DNA from: Bacillus sp. SA1-12
GTDB lineage: Bacteria > Bacillota > Bacilli > Bacillales > Bacillaceae
NCBI RefSeq assembly: GCF_000981385.1
Contig: NZ_LATZ01000007.1
Coordinates: 62,001 to 126,000, forward strand
Direction of reading: 5' to 3'
Length of the DNA stretch: 64,000 bases
Part shown: in pieces, positions 15,464 through 23,363 of the stretch
Layout: each line of letters starts with the position of its first letter
Numbering within the stretch: the first letter of the stretch is position 1
Program-made: the position numbers and the translations under genes
Notes under the pieces: generated by a model
Databases searched by the model: none
What the model saw: the letters and a program-made list of their open reading frames with translations, nothing else
What the model was told of the DNA's origin: nothing

Positions 15464-15958
15464 ATGCAAAATGGAAGGATTCGGAAGGCGTACGCTGATG
15501 ATTTAGGAGCAATTTTGCGGATATACAATCAAGGGATTGAGGACAGAATTGCAACCCTAGAAACAGAGATTAAAGACAGGGCTTATATGGAATCTTGGTT
15601 TCAAGAACATCAAGGACGCTATGTCGTACTTGTAGCAGAAATGGAAGAAGAAATCGTCGGTTGGGCATCCTTAAACCGCTATTCTCATCGTTGTGCTTAT
15701 AATGGGGTCGCTGATCTTTCCATCTATATTGATCGAGCATTTCGCGGAAAGGGGATCGGCAGCATCCTTCTTAAGGAATTGGAGAAGGAGGCGAAAGCAA
15801 ATCAGTTTCACAAAATTGTCTTGTTTACGTTTCCTTTTAACCACATGGGTCAAGGTTTATATGGAAAAATGGGCTACCGGGAAGTAGGAATCTTTAAGAA
15901 TCAAGGGATCCTGGATGAAAAGCTCGTTGATGTGGCTGCGATGGAAAAATTGTTATAG
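15464..15958 (+). CDS. GNAT acetyltransferase, ArsN1/phosphinothricin type
   Basis: A 164-residue N-acetyltransferase. Acetyl-CoA binding motif A is RAFRGKGIGSILLKELEKE (about 88-106), and the N-terminal IRKAYADDLGAILRIYNQGI followed by EDRIATLET matches the pattern of phosphinothricin / arsinothricin acetyltransferases (Bar, ArsN1). Location beside arsC supports an ArsN1 role, acetylating the alpha-amino group of arsinothricin or a similar compound; this is inference. The start at 15464 has GGGGGT six bases upstream; the frame is open further up but overlaps the YnfA gene. Confidence 0.8.
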   Translation: MQNGRIRKAYADDLGAILRIYNQGIEDRIATLETEIKDRAYMESWFQEHQGRYVVLVAEMEEEIVGWASLNRYSHRCAYNGVADLSIYIDRAFRGKGIGSILLKELEKEAKANQFHKIVLFTFPFNHMGQGLYGKMGYREVGIFKNQGILDEKLVDVAAMEKLL

Positions 15959-16192
15959 CTCTTATGAATGGCTTATATAAAATCCTAAAGTATGAGAGAC
16001 GATTTTTCGTTGTGGCAGCATGAATTTCGTCTATTATCCAACGTAAAAAGGGCAATTCCACGCTGGGTAGCATTTGCCTGACTTTCATCGTGAGTTTATC
16101 CTCCTTTGATTTATAGAATCGAGTATTGTGTTATCCGTCTGTTTTTGAAATAATTGGTCTAACGAAGAAAAATAGAAATCCAGGTGATCCAC

Positions 16193-16909
16193 ATGTTTCT
16201 TAAGAGAGTTGAACTTTTGAAAGAAAAGATTTCGCACCCTACTCACTATCCTTTTTCGATACCTTCAATAAAAAATCTTCATCAATTACATATCAACAAC
16301 AATGTTACTTTTTTTGTTGGAGAAAATGGTTCAGGTAAGTCCACCTTGTTAGAGGCAATAGCTGACAAGTGTGAATTTCATACAGCTGGCGGCGGCAGAA
16401 ATAACTATTATGATGTCCATGCTTCTGAATCAGCGCTTGCCGATTTTATACGGCTTTCATGGCTGCCTAAAGTGACGAACGGGTTCTTCCTGAGGGCAGA
16501 GTCATTTTATCATTTTGCGTCACATCTTGACGTGCTGGGTGAATACGATGCTTATGGCGGTCGCTCATTACACCAGCAATCACACGGTGAATCATTTTTA
16601 TCGCTCTTTTTAAACCGATTTCATGGGAAGGCCATCTATTTATTGGATGAGCCCGAGGCGGCATTATCACCGCAAAGGCAGCTTACATTTTTAAGAATTT
16701 TACATGATTTAGTCTCATCAGGTGATACTCAATTCATTATCGCTACCCATTCTCCGATTCTGTTGGGCTATCCACATGCCTCAATCTTAAGTTTTGATGA
16801 CGGTGAAATCAAGGAGATTGAATATGAACAGACAGACCATTATCAAATAACCAGTTATTTTTTACAAAATCGAGAACGGTTTTTACGGGAGCTTTTAGGT
16901 AATGAATAG
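16193..16909 (+). CDS. AAA-family / ABC-type ATPase
   Basis: A 238-residue stand-alone ATPase domain of the ABC/SMC-like class. Walker A is FFVGENGSGKSTL (about 39-51), a Q-loop-like region is in the middle (HQQSHGESFLSLF resembles the ABC signature), Walker B is AIYLLDEPEAAL with the catalytic Glu, and the switch His is in IIATHSPILL. There is no membrane or substrate domain. Such proteins are found near DNA repair or defence genes, but nothing here specifies the role. CAGGTGATC precedes the ATG at 16193. A very long GC-rich hairpin follows the stop. Confidence 0.85.
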   Translation: MFLKRVELLKEKISHPTHYPFSIPSIKNLHQLHINNNVTFFVGENGSGKSTLLEAIADKCEFHTAGGGRNNYYDVHASESALADFIRLSWLPKVTNGFFLRAESFYHFASHLDVLGEYDAYGGRSLHQQSHGESFLSLFLNRFHGKAIYLLDEPEAALSPQRQLTFLRILHDLVSSGDTQFIIATHSPILLGYPHASILSFDDGEIKEIEYEQTDHYQITSYFLQNRERFLRELLGNE

Positions 16910-16913
16910 AGGC

Positions 16914-16966
16914 GGACAAAGCCCCCCCCCTCATACTTCAACATGTATGAGGGGGGGGCTTTGTCC
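16914..16966. terminator. Very stable C9/G8 hairpin between convergent genes
   Basis: GGACAAAG, a run of nine C and TCATAC pair with GTATGA, eight G and CTTTGTCC around an 8-base loop: about 22 bp of stem with one bulged C. It separates convergent genes and probably ends both transcripts, although the tail lacks a long T run. Confidence 0.75.
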
Positions 16967-16972
16967 TATAAA

Positions 16973-17272
16973 CTAATCTAATTTTTTCTCAACCGTGTCT
17001 ACTTGATGCTCCATATCCATTGGTTTATCTGTACGATGGTCGATGCTTATATCGGTAACAATTCGTTCAGGGCCTTCTGACAAAGCTTCGTGGTGTATGA
17101 CCTTAGCAATGTCCCATAATTGGTCAATATCTCCTTCAATGACGGTTGAGGTAGGAGTCAATTGATAGGTTAATCCTTTTTCCTCAATTTTACTTACCAC
17201 ATTAGTAACCTCTGAACTGAAGCTGGGAGAATCAGTCCCTATGGGAATGATGCGAATTTCCAATAATGGCAT
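16973..17272 (-). CDS. MTH1187/YqgV-family thiamine-binding-like protein
   Basis: A 99-residue ferredoxin-like-fold protein of the MTH1187 / YkoF-related group. Landmarks are LEIRIIPIGTDSPSFSSEV near the start, the strand YQLTPTSTVIEGDIDQLWDI and the helix HHEALSEGPERIVTDISIDH. Family members bind thiamine or its pyrimidine part; the biological role is not settled. AAAGGAGTGATAAAAA precedes the ATG. It lies 26 bp downstream of the CBS protein gene on the same strand and may be co-transcribed with it. Confidence 0.85.
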   Translation of the reverse strand: MPLLEIRIIPIGTDSPSFSSEVTNVVSKIEEKGLTYQLTPTSTVIEGDIDQLWDIAKVIHHEALSEGPERIVTDISIDHRTDKPMDMEHQVDTVEKKLD

Positions 17273-17297
17273 TTTTTATCACTCCTTTCTGTTTTGA

Positions 17298-17723
17298 TTA
17301 CTGATTAGGTTCGGCAGGAACGGAAATATCTTCAAGGGCTTTTCCGGCTTTTTTTGTTGATTCATGATGGACGGCTAAATCACCAAGCGAGACCATCCCA
17401 ACTAATTTATCATCCTCTACAATAGGAAGTCGGCGAATTTGATATTGTGACATGATTTGTGCTGCTTGCTCTACAGACATGTCTGGAGTTCCTTTTATGA
17501 CATCTTCAGTCATTAGCTTCGAAATGGATGTTTCACCTGAAAGATTGTTTGCTATCCCTTTTATCACAATATCGCGATCGGTCACGATCCCTACTAATCT
17601 TTCATCATCACAGATTGGCATTGAGCCTACTTCAAGCTCCTTCATTTTCATCGCTACATCGCTGCAAGAGCTTTTAAGCGTACAGCTTTCAACATTGGTT
17701 GTCATGACTTCGGTAATATTCAT
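17298..17723 (-). CDS. CBS-domain pair protein, YhcV-like
   Basis: A 141-residue protein made of two CBS domains: residues 1-60 (VMTTNVESCTLKSSCSDVAM ... GSMPICDDERLVGIVTDRDI) and 70-125 (LMTEDVIKGTPDMSVEQAAQ ... QIRRLPIVEDDKLVGMVSLG DLA). It closely resembles B. subtilis YhcV. CBS pairs bind adenosine nucleotides; a partner enzyme is not evident. The start is at 17723, where GGAGGAATAAAC is placed correctly; the longer frame to 17801 has no such site. Confidence 0.9.
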   Translation of the reverse strand: MNITEVMTTNVESCTLKSSCSDVAMKMKELEVGSMPICDDERLVGIVTDRDIVIKGIANNLSGETSISKLMTEDVIKGTPDMSVEQAAQIMSQYQIRRLPIVEDDKLVGMVSLGDLAVHHESTKKAGKALEDISVPAEPNQ

Positions 17724-17814
17724 GTTTATTCCTCCTTCATGATTTTTACTTCCTCGTTTTCTTGCATACCCTTCCTCTTTTTTTGTAAACACATTGTCCA
17801 TTTTTTTATATAAA

Positions 17815-17841
17815 AAAAGGCTGACTTTTGGTCAGCCTTTT
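17815..17841 (-). terminator. Terminator after the spore-coat pair
   Basis: AAAAGGCTGAC, loop of five, GTCAGCCTTTT, with a T run on the minus strand. Confidence 0.85.
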
Positions 17842-17847
17842 AGTCAT

Positions 17848-18141
17848 CTATGCTTTTATTAACTCTAGTGCCTTATCAGCCTTTTTTAGGTCATGCTTGA
17901 CTTGATCTTGTATATTATAGGCATGGTACATTTCTTGATCTATCATATATTGAGCTATTTTTCCATGCAGATCGATAGCTTGATCCAATTGCTTTTTTAA
18001 CGTTTTTCTAATTTCAGGGGTAGCCGTTTCAGTAATCGCAACCGCATAGCTGCGAACCGCAGCTTTTGCTGATAACAGCAGGTCAGTGGCAATGGCAAGA
18101 TCATCTAATGTACTGTTAATTTTCGCTTTTTTCGTTGTCAT
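17848..18141 (-). CDS. CotF-family spore-coat-like protein
   Basis: A 97-residue four-helix protein with the coat-F pattern: LDDLAIATDLLLSAKAAVRS, then a long helix, and IAQYMIDQEMYHAYNIQDQV near the C-terminus. It resembles the YraD/YraF/YhcQ group of B. subtilis, whose genes are expressed in sporulation. I start at 18141 (AGGAG eight bases upstream) rather than the nearby ATGs at 18147 or 18159. It follows the next coat gene by 18 bp, so the pair is one operon ending in a good terminator. Confidence 0.85.
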   Translation of the reverse strand: MTTKKAKINSTLDDLAIATDLLLSAKAAVRSYAVAITETATPEIRKTLKKQLDQAIDLHGKIAQYMIDQEMYHAYNIQDQVKHDLKKADKALELIKA

Positions 18142-18159
18142 ATCCATTTCTCCTCCCAT

Positions 18160-18357
18160 TTATTGATCTTCTTTTAGTATCTCTTTTAATTCTTCAATCG
18201 CAGTCGCTGATAATTGAGCGTCCTCTTTTAAAATCTCTTTTAATTTCTCATCGTCAGCAAGTTCCAGCATGGCCGTCGATTTTGTCACACATACCGTTTT
18301 TAAGGTTAATAGTTCGTGTATTTCCAGTTTTTCATGTGGTGCTAGTTCTTTTGCCAT
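18160..18357 (-). CDS. Small YraE/YraG-like spore-coat protein
   Basis: A 65-residue acidic helical protein (KELAPHEKLEIHELLTLKTV, then KLKEILKEDAQLSATAIEEL) resembling the short N-terminal partner proteins YraE/YraG encoded beside coat-F proteins in Bacillus. The ATG at 18357 has AAGGAGTG ten bases upstream; the frame is open to 18399 without a site. It is the first gene of a two-gene operon with the coat-F protein, consistent with the two acting together in the spore. Confidence 0.8.
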   Translation of the reverse strand: MAKELAPHEKLEIHELLTLKTVCVTKSTAMLELADDEKLKEILKEDAQLSATAIEELKEILKEDQ

Positions 18358-18540
18358 TTTTCTGTCACTCCTTAAAGTAGTTTGTTTCATGGATTTCATA
18401 CCCTATTGAAAAATCTTTTAATCCTATTTCTCAAGATTTGATACAAAAATAATTTGTTGTTTAGCAAGCAGATTCATAGGGAAAGGAGACTGTGAAACGA
18501 ACAGAACACTTAATCGCAGTTTTAAAGGAGGAAGAAAATA

Positions 18541-20247
18541 ATGGATTTCAATGTAGTAACAGAATCTTGGATGGCTTATTTTAGCAGATTACCAGATTTA
18601 GTGCTTGCTTTTCTCGTCCTATTAATAGGCTGGATCGTTGCAGCACTTATTGCAAAGGCGGTAAAAGCTGCATTGCGTCGTACAGACTTTGATAACAAAA
18701 TGGCAAGATGGATGAGACCAAATTCTGATGGAGAGAGGGGTACTTCACAGCCGGTTAAGTATTCATCAGAAGGTATTATTAGTAAGATTGTCTTTTGGAT
18801 TATTATGGCTGTAGCATTTGTGATGTTTTTAAACATGTTAAGCCTGCCATATGTTGCGCAGCCGATCTCACAGGCACTAGGCGTCATTGCTGCTGCGATA
18901 CCAAATTTATTAAAAGCGGCGCTTATTGCCATTGTAGCTTGGTTAATCGCGTCAGGATTAGCATTCTTAGTTAAAAAGGCAGGGGGAAATAATCGTTTAC
19001 AAGGCTTTTTATCCCGCTGGAAGCTGACAGGTAACAGTAATCAAACAAATCATGCGGTAGGCTCTGCTTCTAAAGCAGTCTTTTATTTAACACTGCTTCT
19101 TTTCTTGCCCGCTGTTCTAGCTGCATTGGGAATTGAAGCAATATCAGAGCCTCTTGAAGGCATGCTGAATGGCTTCTTTGCCTTTATCCCTAACGTTATT
19201 GGTGCTGCAGTCATTTTATTTGTTGGATGGTTAGTAGCGAAGATTGTAAAAGAAATTCTCGTAAATTTCTTGCAAAGTATTGGAACAGATCGTTTAGCAA
19301 CAAAATTAGGTGCTGAGAAAGCATTTGATAAAACGTCACTTTCTCAAATAATCGGGACAATTGTGTATGTCTTTATACTAATCCCGGTAATCATCTCGGC
19401 TCTTGAAACATTAGACATTGATGGAATTTCAGCTCCAGCAGTAGGAATGCTTGGGCAAATCATGGATATGATTCCAAATATTATAGTGGCAATTCTACTT
19501 GTTGCCGTTGGTATATGGGTTGGAAAATGGGTTAAAACTGCCATTACATCAGTATTAGAACGTGTTGGATTTAATAGCATTCTTTCAAAAATGGGATTAG
19601 GGTCTCTGCAAAAGAGTGCACAAACGTTAACCATTTCAGAACTAGTCGGTCTGGCTGCACAAATTGTTGTGGTGCTGCTATTTACCATTGAAGCTTTACA
19701 ACTTGTCAATTTAGAAAGTCTAGTTTCTATCTTAACGGTTGTCTTAGCTTATATTCCAATGGTGTTAACTGCTGTTCTCATTCTTGGGATTGGATTTTAT
19801 TTGGGTGACCTTGTCAAACGTGTAGTTAAGAGCATGGTGAGACAAAAAACAGAAGGGAAGCTGCTTGGCAATATAGCTAAATATACGATTATTACATTAG
19901 CTTTCTTTATGGCACTTAACCAATTAGGTGTAGCTAGTACGATTGTAAATGCTGCGTTTATCTTAATCTTAGGAGGATTCACACTTGCATTTGGGTTGGC
20001 TTTCGGTTTAGGCGGAAGAGAAGCTGCTGGCCGCACACTGGACAAATTAAGCAATAAAATGGAGCAAACGACCATTCAAAGCCCTGATCCGGGAGAATGG
20101 AAAGATCAACCTAAATTGCCTAGCCGTCCGGAACAAACGAACTTAAGTACGAGTAATACGAGCGATACTAATTTATTTCAAAACAGAAACATGAATGATT
20201 TGAATAACCCAATAAATACTCGAAACAAACCAAGACGAAGTAAATAG
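18541..20247 (+). CDS. Mechanosensitive-channel-like protein with five TM-helix repeats
   Basis: A 568-residue membrane protein built from repeats of the 'conserved TM helix' unit (PF05552-like) seen in MscS-related proteins. Five copies are visible: LPDLVLAFLVLLIGWIVAAL, IPNLLKAALIAIVAWLIASG, IPNVIGAAVILFVGWLVAKI, IPNIIVAILLVAVGIWVGKW and IPMVLTAVLILGIGFYLGDL, each followed by a basic amphipathic helix. The region FGLAFGLGGREAAGR at about 475-490 is the MscS-type pore-adjacent motif. The C-terminal 70 residues are polar and disordered (Ser/Thr/Asn-rich). AAAGGAGGAAGAAAATA precedes the ATG. It is probably a channel or membrane-tension protein; gating is not shown. Confidence 0.85.
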   Translation: MDFNVVTESWMAYFSRLPDLVLAFLVLLIGWIVAALIAKAVKAALRRTDFDNKMARWMRPNSDGERGTSQPVKYSSEGIISKIVFWIIMAVAFVMFLNMLSLPYVAQPISQALGVIAAAIPNLLKAALIAIVAWLIASGLAFLVKKAGGNNRLQGFLSRWKLTGNSNQTNHAVGSASKAVFYLTLLLFLPAVLAALGIEAISEPLEGMLNGFFAFIPNVIGAAVILFVGWLVAKIVKEILVNFLQSIGTDRLATKLGAEKAFDKTSLSQIIGTIVYVFILIPVIISALETLDIDGISAPAVGMLGQIMDMIPNIIVAILLVAVGIWVGKWVKTAITSVLERVGFNSILSKMGLGSLQKSAQTLTISELVGLAAQIVVVLLFTIEALQLVNLESLVSILTVVLAYIPMVLTAVLILGIGFYLGDLVKRVVKSMVRQKTEGKLLGNIAKYTIITLAFFMALNQLGVASTIVNAAFILILGGFTLAFGLAFGLGGREAAGRTLDKLSNKMEQTTIQSPDPGEWKDQPKLPSRPEQTNLSTSNTSDTNLFQNRNMNDLNNPINTRNKPRRSK

Positions 20248-20250
20248 GTT

Positions 20251-20298
20251 AAAAAAGGAATAATGGACCTAAAAAAGAGGTCCGTTTTTCCTTTTTTT
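20251..20298 (+). terminator. Terminator after the channel-like gene
   Basis: GGACCT/AGGTCC inner stem with an outer AAAAAAGGAA / TTCCTTTTTTT extension and a terminal T run. Confidence 0.85.
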
Positions 20299-20325
20299 GG
20301 TATTGTCCTAAACAAATGAAGACAA

Positions 20326-21330
20326 TTACTTTTTTATTATTTCAGAACGATCTTCCATTTGCGGCGGTTCTTCAAACCATCCGTGTTTAATCTTAATTTT
20401 AACTCCATCTTGTCCGTAGAAATAGATATCTTTGGCAAGTAAAGTTAATTTTAATGATATATCATTTCTTAAACAAAAAAATGTCCCAAAACTACTTCCG
20501 ACAATTCCAAATCCATTGAGAAGGTAAATGCAATGCATCATGAGCCTGTCAGAAAATGGAGCGATTGTTGAAGTAGTCACCGTGCTTCCGGAAGTAGCAG
20601 AAAATTGAACATCACTTTCTAGAAGAATATCTTCCATTATTTTAATCTGTTTCTTCGCAAGTTCTTTTCCTTTTTGAAAATATTGTTTAACCTCTTTGTG
20701 CTCGGCACACTGTGCAAAACCGGTAATCAGCTGCATTCCAATATTATTTGTCTCAATACCATGATGAAGAAAACCAAGTTCTATGTCATTTAAAGCCCTT
20801 TTATCACCAACAAATTTAAATCCTTTCATATAGGCTTTACTTTTAATAAATTCAGTTGTTTTTGGCATTGTCACTTTTGGCGGAAGAGTGAGAATCCCTC
20901 TTTCAAGTAGATATAGGGTTGCTAACTTATATATTTTTTGGGTAACAGTTGTCAGCCCCTCAAAGATCTGCATAACTTTATCATTATAGGCCATGTTCAT
21001 ATTAATGGTGTACATCCCCATACTAACTTCCTTAAGAATACGGACAAACATAATATCGAATCCATTGTCGTATAACTTAGGGGCTTCTAAGTTAACATCT
21101 TCACTTGTGAATCCAACAGGTTTCACTATTCCTTGATCTTCAAATAGCTGTTCTATCTGTAATACAAAAAAATTTAACTCTTGCCATAAACCGCCTAAAA
21201 TATTTTTGGCCTGTTGATCATCCGTTTTTTCTATAAAATATTCTAACATTCTCATGATAAGAGTCTTTTCTTCGTATGTAAGCCACAATGTTCCGACTTC
21301 TGACGCACTTATAGGATTTGTTAGGATCAA
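20326..21330 (-). CDS. DUF3231-family protein
   Basis: A 334-residue all-helical protein of the DUF3231 family, which consists of two ferritin-like four-helix bundles. The two halves begin with similar openings (ASEVGTLWLTYEEKTLIMRM and KALNDIELGFLHHGIE-like). It has His and Glu residues along helices but no proven metal site. TTG at 21330 is the start, with GGAGG nine bases upstream. It is monocistronic. The function of the family, common in Bacillus and linked to sporulating species, is unknown. Downstream it converges on the channel-like gene. Confidence 0.85.
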   Translation of the reverse strand: MILTNPISASEVGTLWLTYEEKTLIMRMLEYFIEKTDDQQAKNILGGLWQELNFFVLQIEQLFEDQGIVKPVGFTSEDVNLEAPKLYDNGFDIMFVRILKEVSMGMYTINMNMAYNDKVMQIFEGLTTVTQKIYKLATLYLLERGILTLPPKVTMPKTTEFIKSKAYMKGFKFVGDKRALNDIELGFLHHGIETNNIGMQLITGFAQCAEHKEVKQYFQKGKELAKKQIKIMEDILLESDVQFSATSGSTVTTSTIAPFSDRLMMHCIYLLNGFGIVGSSFGTFFCLRNDISLKLTLLAKDIYFYGQDGVKIKIKHGWFEEPPQMEDRSEIIKK

Positions 21331-21422
21331 GATAGATTACCTCCGAGTGTTGTTATTTGAAGTATGTGACTTTTGATAGTGACTTATTCAAAAGGTTAAA
21401 AAGGATAAAACTTAGAATGTTA

Positions 21423-21734
21423 AAGGACAAAACTTGGCAAGGAAAACGAAGAAAGGTCCCATAGAGAGCGTCTCAAGGACAAAACTTGGCAAGGAAAACG
21501 AAGTAAAGTCCCATAGAGAGCGTCTCAAGGACAAAACCCTGTAAGGAAAACAAAGAAAAGTCCCATAGAGAGCGCCACAAGGACAAAACTTGGCAAGGAA
21601 AACGAAGAAAAGTCCAATAGAGAGGTTCTCAAGGACAAAACCCTGTAAGGAAAACCGAGAAAAGTCCCGTAGAGAGGTTCTCAAGGACAAAGCCGGATAA
21701 AAAAAAAGAAAGAAAGTCCCATAGAACTTAAACG
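21423..21734. repeat. Six tandem repeats of exactly 52 bp
   Basis: Units begin AAGGACAAAA(C) at 21423, 21475, 21527, 21579, 21631 and 21683, each exactly 52 bp apart. A unit reads AAGGACAAAACTTGGCAAGG, then AAAACGAAGAAAAGTCCCAT, then AGAGAGCGTCTC. The first five copies are close; the last has a diverged middle. The period is not a multiple of three, so the minus-strand open frame across it is not a repeat protein. It lies between the DUF3231 and M20 peptidase genes. Confidence 0.95.
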
Positions 21735-21841
21735 ATAGAAGAAAGCTTAATCCCTGCACCCTTTTTATCAAAATGATGAGAAATGCTATCAACTTTAGTT
21801 AGTGTATCGTCAATACCAAATAAGTTAATAGAATCAATCAT
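21728..21841 (-). CDS. Possible small ORF or gene remnant (37 aa)
   Basis: ATG to TAA in 37 codons, reading IDSINLFGIDDTLTKVDSIS and then HHFDKKGAGIKLSSIV. Composition looks coding, but the only purine-rich stretch (AGGAA) directly abuts the ATG and a stop precedes it in frame. It may be the tail of a lost gene next to the 52-bp repeats. Function unknown. Confidence 0.3.
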   Translation of the reverse strand: MIDSINLFGIDDTLTKVDSISHHFDKKGAGIKLSSIV

Positions 21842-21922
21842 TTCCTAATCGTTTTTTCGTGTTTATTTCGGTAAATGTGACGGGTAATGTATCTACAAAC
21901 TAGAAAAAATGAGGAGAGGAAT

Positions 21923-23062
21923 ATGATCGAAACGTATTTGGAAAATAAAAAAGATGAAATGATTGAGTTATTAGAGCTGCTCGTGAATACAGATAGCGGA
22001 ACATACAATAAAGATGGTGTCGATGCTGTAGGGGAAATTTTAGAAAAGAAATTTGAAGAGATAGGAATGGATGTAAAAGTACATCCTGAACATAAGCTTG
22101 GTAACCATTTGGAGATTAAAGCATCAAGTGACAGTGAACCAAAGATTATCATCATTGCCCATATGGACACAGTTTTTCCTAAGGGGGAAGCAGGGAAACG
22201 CCCGTTTAAGATAATTGGAGATAAAGCCTTTGGTCCTGGTGTTAATGATGAAAAAGCGAGTCATGTCCAGGTTTTATATGCGTTAAAGGCGTTGAAAGCA
22301 GCCGGATCTGACGCTTATAAAAATGTGCACATTATTTTTAACAGTGACGAAGAAATCGGTTCGCCTACCTCAAAGCCTTTAATTAAACAGGCAGCTGAAG
22401 ACAAACTGTATTCATTAGTAGTTGAATGCTCCCGCCCAAATGGAGGGATTGTGACCGAGCGAAAAGGGGTTGGCCTCTTTACACTTGATGTGAAGGGGAA
22501 GAGTGCGCATGCAGGTGTAGAGCCGAAACGGGGAAGAAGTGCGATTGAGGAAATTTCTCATAAGATTCTCAAGCTCCAGGAATTAAATGATTATGATGAA
22601 GGGATTTCCGTAAATGTAGGGTTGGTTCAAGGCGGTACCTCGACAAATACTGTACCCCCAGCTGCAAAGGCTAAAATTGATGTGCGCTTTGAGGAAGAAC
22701 ATCAGGCTGCCGAGATTGTCAGGAAGATTACTGAAATTGCTCAAGAGGAGCATGTATCAGGAACCAGTACCAAATTAAAGGGGGATATTAATCGACCGCC
22801 TATGCAGAAAACAAACGGGACGGAGCAGCTAATTAATGTCATTCAGGAAGCAGCTGCTGAGCTTGATATATCGATACGAGAGGTAAAATCAGGAGGAGGG
22901 TCTGACGCCTCCTTTACGGCAATTGAAGGGATCCCGACGGTTGATGGAATAGGGCCGATGGGAGAGTTCTCACATGATGAGAAAGACGAATATACCGACT
23001 TAAAGACATTCCCTCAATTTACAGCATTACTTGCCAAAACGATAGAAAAATTAAGTGTGTAG
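21923..23062 (+). CDS. M20-family metallopeptidase (carboxypeptidase G2-like)
   Basis: A 379-residue two-domain amidohydrolase/peptidase. First zinc ligand His80 with Asp82 (AHMDTVF), bridging Asp109 in GPGVNDEKAS, catalytic Glu143 and Glu144 in NSDEEIGS; the dimerisation domain follows (about 175-285, with GKSAHAG and RFEEEHQ), and the last His ligand is in GEFSHDEKDEY near the C-terminus. This is the glutamate-carboxypeptidase G2 branch, cleaving C-terminal Glu or small peptides. In the bridging-Asp motif the usual Met-Lys-Gly is Glu-Lys-Ala. GAGGAGAGG precedes the ATG at 21923. Monocistronic. Confidence 0.9.
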   Translation: MIETYLENKKDEMIELLELLVNTDSGTYNKDGVDAVGEILEKKFEEIGMDVKVHPEHKLGNHLEIKASSDSEPKIIIIAHMDTVFPKGEAGKRPFKIIGDKAFGPGVNDEKASHVQVLYALKALKAAGSDAYKNVHIIFNSDEEIGSPTSKPLIKQAAEDKLYSLVVECSRPNGGIVTERKGVGLFTLDVKGKSAHAGVEPKRGRSAIEEISHKILKLQELNDYDEGISVNVGLVQGGTSTNTVPPAAKAKIDVRFEEEHQAAEIVRKITEIAQEEHVSGTSTKLKGDINRPPMQKTNGTEQLINVIQEAAAELDISIREVKSGGGSDASFTAIEGIPTVDGIGPMGEFSHDEKDEYTDLKTFPQFTALLAKTIEKLSV

Positions 23063-23093
23063 TTTTTCCTCTTAGAAGGGGCTGTCAGAACAA

Positions 23094-23136
23094 GAAGTCA
23101 TCCTTTGTTTGACTTCCTCTTCTCCCATTCTTTTTT
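23094..23136 (+). terminator. Weak terminator after the M20 gene
   Basis: GAAGTCA, nine-base loop, TGACTTC, then a pyrimidine-rich tail ending in TTTTTT. Confidence 0.45.
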
Positions 23137-23363
23137 AATACATACATGCTCATAAATGCCACGTTTTAACTAGTTTAATAGAACAATAATAAGAATAATA
23201 ATAAAATTAGGTTTAAGGTTTGGCTTTTCAGTGAATAAAAAAGATAATACCAATTACGAAAGGTAATAAAGAATACTAGAATCCTGACTTTCAATTTTTA
23301 AATCTATTTAATAGATAAAATACTATTTTACTAAAATCAAGATGAATATAGGGAGGTTTTATT

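Noticed and set aside
21423..21734. CRISPR array
   Set aside because: Units are contiguous 52-bp tandem copies with no unique spacers, and no cas gene is nearby.
21412..21792. Minus-strand 126-codon ORF with repeated FxFPxxVLSL-like text
   Set aside because: It is a translation of the 52-bp repeats; the period is not a multiple of three, so units fall in different frames.
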